Origin: CAHJWH01 sp965198905
GTDB lineage: Bacteria > Pseudomonadota > Alphaproteobacteria > Caulobacterales > Caulobacteraceae
DNA: 64,000 nt
Assembly (NCBI GenBank): GCA_965198905.1
Contig: OZ240678.1
Coordinates: forward strand, 868,001 to 932,000
Direction of reading: 5' to 3'
Below the pieces are notes generated by a model that was not told the origin of the DNA, did no database searches, and saw only the letters and a program-made list of their open reading frames with translations. The position numbers and the translations under genes were made by a program. The number at the start of each line of letters is the position of its first letter. The stretch's first letter is position 1. Shown one piece after another: positions 61,566-64,000 of the stretch.

Positions 61566-61991
61566 TCACGCCGTGGCGATCACCGGATCGATCGGGGCGC
61601 GGAACACCCAGAAGCGGCAGACGAGGAAGACGCTGACGGTGTAGCTGCCCATGGCGCAGACCTGGGCGGCGATGTGGTTCAGCGCGCCGGGGCCGAGCAC
61701 GGCCAGGGCCTGGGCCAGGACCAGCTGGTTCAGGCAGAACCCGGCGGCGACGGTGAGCAGATAGCGTGGTGCGGTGGCGCGGGGGTTGGCGGCGTGGCGG
61801 AACACGAAGCGCCGGCTGAGCACGAAGCCGGACATGATCCCCACCCCGTAGCCCGCCGCATTGGCCAGCGCCGGAGGCGTGGCGAACACCTGGTCCAGCA
61901 CGGTGATGACGCTGAGGCTGATCGCCGTGTTCAGCAGGCCCACCGCCCCGAAGCGGGACAGCAGCGCCAGGATCTCTCGCAACCTAGGCAT
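61566..61991 (-). CDS. GtrA family membrane protein (second copy)
   Basis: 141 residues with four hydrophobic segments. The family signatures are FGAVGLLNTAISLSVITVLDQ, SGFVLSRRFVFRH and the C-terminal YTVSVFLVCRFWVFRA. ATG 61991 overlaps the 3' end of the upstream methyltransferase gene by a few bases. Together with the DPM1-like GT2 and the methyltransferase it forms a three-gene unit that resembles systems making polyprenyl-phosphate-linked sugars and flipping them. Confidence 0.88.
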   Translation of the reverse strand: MPRLREILALLSRFGAVGLLNTAISLSVITVLDQVFATPPALANAAGYGVGIMSGFVLSRRFVFRHAANPRATAPRYLLTVAAGFCLNQLVLAQALAVLGPGALNHIAAQVCAMGSYTVSVFLVCRFWVFRAPIDPVIATA

Positions 61992-62724
61992 GGGCCACCG
62001 TGTAGTACTGCGCACCGAGCGGCAGGGCGGTCATGAACCGCTCAAGCGGGCGAAGCGCGCGGAGCGCCCCTGGGAAGAAGCCCGTATAGGCCGCCTGCAC
62101 CTTACGAAATCCTGCCTGCGCCTGACTTTCCTTCAAGGATGGCGCGCCGATCAGCACGGCCTTCTCGTCGAACGGGCAGGTGGCCACGATGTAGCGCGTC
62201 ACCGGATTCAGCGGATTGTGCTCGAACACCACCATCATCCCTCCCGGCTGCAGCAGCCGGTGCAATTCTGCAAAGATCGCGCCGTGCTGCACGTGATCGA
62301 TGTGGTGGAAGACGCAGGCCGAGAAGATCAGCTCGAAGCCCTGGTCCGGCAGCGGGATGGCGCCTCCGTCATAGGCAAGAAGCCGCGCGGCGCCCGGAAA
62401 GCGGTGGCCCGCCACCTCCAGGCTGCGCCGGGAGACATCGACGCCGGTGACCTGGGCGGTGGGAAACAGCCGGGCCAGGTAGGGCAGCGAATTGCCTATG
62501 CCCGTCCCGAAATCGAGCACCGCGGCCGGCTCGGAGCGCGCTTCCGCGTCCCAGAGCTTGCGCACCTCCTCGATCTTGTATTGGGCGAAATAGGCCGGGT
62601 CCTCACCGCTGATGGCGATATTGCTCGCATGGGCCGCCATGTACTCGTCGGCGAAACGGTCGAATTCGGCGACGTCCAAGGCGAGGGCTTCCGGGTCTGG
62701 GGAGGGTGTCTGCGGGAGGTTCAA
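61984..62724 (-). CDS. SAM-dependent methyltransferase (class I)
   Basis: 246 residues. The SAM-binding motif is AVLDFGTGIGNSLPYLARLF, then the acidic VTGVDVSRRSLEVA and the motif IV region FELIFSACVFHHIDHV, followed by LLQPGGMMVVFEHNPLNPVTRYIV. Substrate unknown; the context suggests a sugar or lipid intermediate. It starts at TTG 62724, overlapping the GT2 stop (TTGA); the longer frame upstream lies within GT2. It ends overlapping gtrA. Confidence 0.85.
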   Translation of the reverse strand: MNLPQTPSPDPEALALDVAEFDRFADEYMAAHASNIAISGEDPAYFAQYKIEEVRKLWDAEARSEPAAVLDFGTGIGNSLPYLARLFPTAQVTGVDVSRRSLEVAGHRFPGAARLLAYDGGAIPLPDQGFELIFSACVFHHIDHVQHGAIFAELHRLLQPGGMMVVFEHNPLNPVTRYIVATCPFDEKAVLIGAPSLKESQAQAGFRKVQAAYTGFFPGALRALRPLERFMTALPLGAQYYTVAHA

Positions 62725-63737
62725 GCGCCCGGCGGCGGAGCATCGCCGCCCCGGATCACCTCGTCTACCATGAACAGGGGGCGCCCTTTCACCTGGGTGT
62801 AGATGCGGCCGACATAGGCGCCCATGATCGCCAGACAGCCGAGCTGGCCCACCCCGAAGAACACCTGGATGAGCGCCAGGCTGGCCCAGCCCTTCTGCGC
62901 GTGGCCGCCCATCAGCCCGATCAGCGCATAGATCACGATCAGCAGCGCCAGCCCCATGCCGGCGAAGGACAGCACCACGGCGATCTTTAGCGGCGCGGTG
63001 GAAAACCCCGTCAGCCCGTTCACCGCCAGCCGCACCATCTTGGACAGGGTGTAGGCGGTCTCGCCCGCGTGGCGGGCGTCCCGGTCGTACAGGACCTCGG
63101 TCTGGCGGCCGCCGAGCCAAGCGACCATGCCGCGCAGGAACCTGTCCTGTTCGGGCATGGCGTTCAGCCGGTCCACGATGCGGCGGCTCATCAGCCGGAA
63201 GTCGCCCACGTCCTGGGGAATCTCGACCTCGGACACCGAATGCAGCAGGCGGTAGAAGGCCTTGGCGGTGGCGAGCTTGAAGGCGCTCTCGCCGCCGCGC
63301 GACTGGCGGCGGCCGTAGACGACGTCGAACCCCTCGTCCATGCGCGCCATCATCGCTCCGATCAGCTCCGGCGGGTCCTGCAGGTCGGCGTCGATGATCA
63401 GCACGCGCGCGCCGCAGGTCAGCTCCAGCCCGGCGCTGACGGCGAGCTGGTGACCGTGGTTGCGGGACAGGCTCACCCCGACCAGCTCGGGACGGACCAG
63501 GCTCAGGGCCTGGATACAGGCCCAGGTGCTGTCGCGCGAGCCGTCGTTGACCAGCACCAGCTCGAACGCGTCGCCCACCACGGCCCGGGCGGCGGCGCAC
63601 ATCCGCTCCACGAAGGCCGGCAGCGAGCCCTCCTCGTTGTAGCAGGGCGCCACCACCGACAGGGCGAGGGCGGCCGGGCGCCCGCCGGCCGAGTGCGCCG
63701 GGCCGGGCGCAACGTCAGCTCGATCCTTCACGATCAT
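62721..63737 (-). CDS. DPM1/GtrB-like family 2 glycosyltransferase
   Basis: 338 residues. The nucleotide-sugar domain has LSVVAPCYNEEGSLPAFVERM, LVLVNDGSRDSTW, SLSRNHGHQLAVSAGLE, the DxD motif IIDADLQDPPELI and QDVGDFRLMSRRIVDRLN, followed by AWLGGRQTEVLYDRDARHAGETAY. Two C-terminal membrane helices (IAVVLSFAGMGLALLIVIYALIG and LALIQVFFGVGQLGCLAIMGAYVG) anchor it, as in GtrB. It makes polyprenyl-phosphate sugars for the adjacent GtrA-type flippase. ATG 63737 is chosen over GTG 63743. Confidence 0.92.
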   Translation of the reverse strand: MIVKDRADVAPGPAHSAGGRPAALALSVVAPCYNEEGSLPAFVERMCAAARAVVGDAFELVLVNDGSRDSTWACIQALSLVRPELVGVSLSRNHGHQLAVSAGLELTCGARVLIIDADLQDPPELIGAMMARMDEGFDVVYGRRQSRGGESAFKLATAKAFYRLLHSVSEVEIPQDVGDFRLMSRRIVDRLNAMPEQDRFLRGMVAWLGGRQTEVLYDRDARHAGETAYTLSKMVRLAVNGLTGFSTAPLKIAVVLSFAGMGLALLIVIYALIGLMGGHAQKGWASLALIQVFFGVGQLGCLAIMGAYVGRIYTQVKGRPLFMVDEVIRGGDAPPPGA

Positions 63738-63929
63738 GTCCACCGCGTTGCGCCGCCTTTCGACGTCCCACCCGTTTGAACGCGCCTTATGACAGCAGAC
63801 ATTCCTAACCCCTGGGTGAACAGACCCGCTATAGTCTGCAAGTCGGGCCCCGCCGCACGCCTTATCGTTTACGCGGCGTTGGGAAGCGGGCTGCTAGCAG
63901 AGCCGACCTTATCGCAGGGACCGCGCCCT

Positions 63930-64000
63930 ATGACCCTGGCTCTGGAGACTGCGCCGCAGGGCTTTCAGGCGAGGCCCCGCACCGCCGTCGCCGGCCTCTC
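63930..64000 (+). CDS. 5' end of an unidentified gene, cut by the window edge
   Basis: ATG 63930 is preceded by an AGGGA ribosome-binding-like site and opens a frame reading MTLALETAPQGFQARPRTAV to the edge. Too short to assign. The 192-base upstream region contains GCTATAGTCTGC, a possible -10 element. Confidence 0.4.
   Translation, partial: MTLALETAPQGFQARPRTAVAGL

Overview
The window is very GC-rich chromosomal DNA from an alphaproteobacterium, most likely a member of the Caulobacteraceae (Phenylobacterium/Caulobacter-like). The inference rests on the combination of a MucR/Ros regulator, class I (archaeal-type) lysyl-tRNA synthetase, a MetA/MetY methionine pair, PqiABC, a PKHD hydroxylase, AidB and short GTG/TTG-initiated overlapping operons. 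No rRNA or tRNA gene and no CRISPR array was seen.

Layout. 0-8 kb: end of a glycosyltransferase, endonuclease III (nth), a DUF2244 membrane protein, an AraC-type/O6-alkylguanine methyltransferase fusion, a pentapeptide-repeat protein, mucR with its terminator, ssb and two small exported proteins. 8-12.7 kb: an SDR dehydrogenase, a methionine operon (small ACT-like protein, metY, metA) and a divergent class IV aminotransferase. 12.7-19.1 kb: envelope glycan genes (pseG, GT87 and GT-C glycosyltransferases; GtrA plus an FAD oxidoreductase). 19.3-22.4 kb: a four-gene unit with four YbjQ-like domains in two proteins and a PspA homologue, a candidate envelope-stress module. 22.5-28.4 kb: accessory segment with a solitary C5 DNA methyltransferase, a complete IS701-like element with 4-bp target duplication, and AT-richer sugar genes (epimerase, and a GT2 whose N-terminus is out of frame). 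28.4-30.7 kb: UDP-xylose synthesis (UDP-glucuronate decarboxylase plus UDP-glucose dehydrogenase). 30.8 kb: a 22-codon ORF behind a 14-nt Shine-Dalgarno match and followed by a long hairpin. 31-47 kb: sulfotransferase-like and PKHD proteins, DUF885 peptidase, pqiABC, an MFS carrier, a CoA-transferase pair, a PNPOx-like protein, an aspartyl protease, aidB, modABC and a Gly/Tyr-rich secreted protein. 47.5-64 kb: mostly housekeeping (MaoC, ribF, lysS, ABC-F, purA, purH) mixed with a DUF488 pair, a BlaI/M56 pair, a PagL-like deacylase and a second glycolipid/GtrA cluster, ending in a truncated ORF.

How the genes work together: the strongest theme is cell-envelope polysaccharide and lipid chemistry, with glycosyltransferases, polyprenyl-linked sugar handling (GtrA, DPM1-like GT2, GT39/GT87), UDP-xylose supply, PagL and PqiABC. 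A second theme is stress and DNA protection (Ada-like, AidB, PspA/YbjQ, Nth, SSB).

Three copies of one intergenic repeat family lie around 6.0, 50.8 and 55.8 kb. Two further palindromic elements lie at 21.5 and 61.4 kb. Start sites were chosen from overlaps with neighbours, visible Shine-Dalgarno sequences and family lengths; where these disagree with the longest reading frame, this is stated in the entry.
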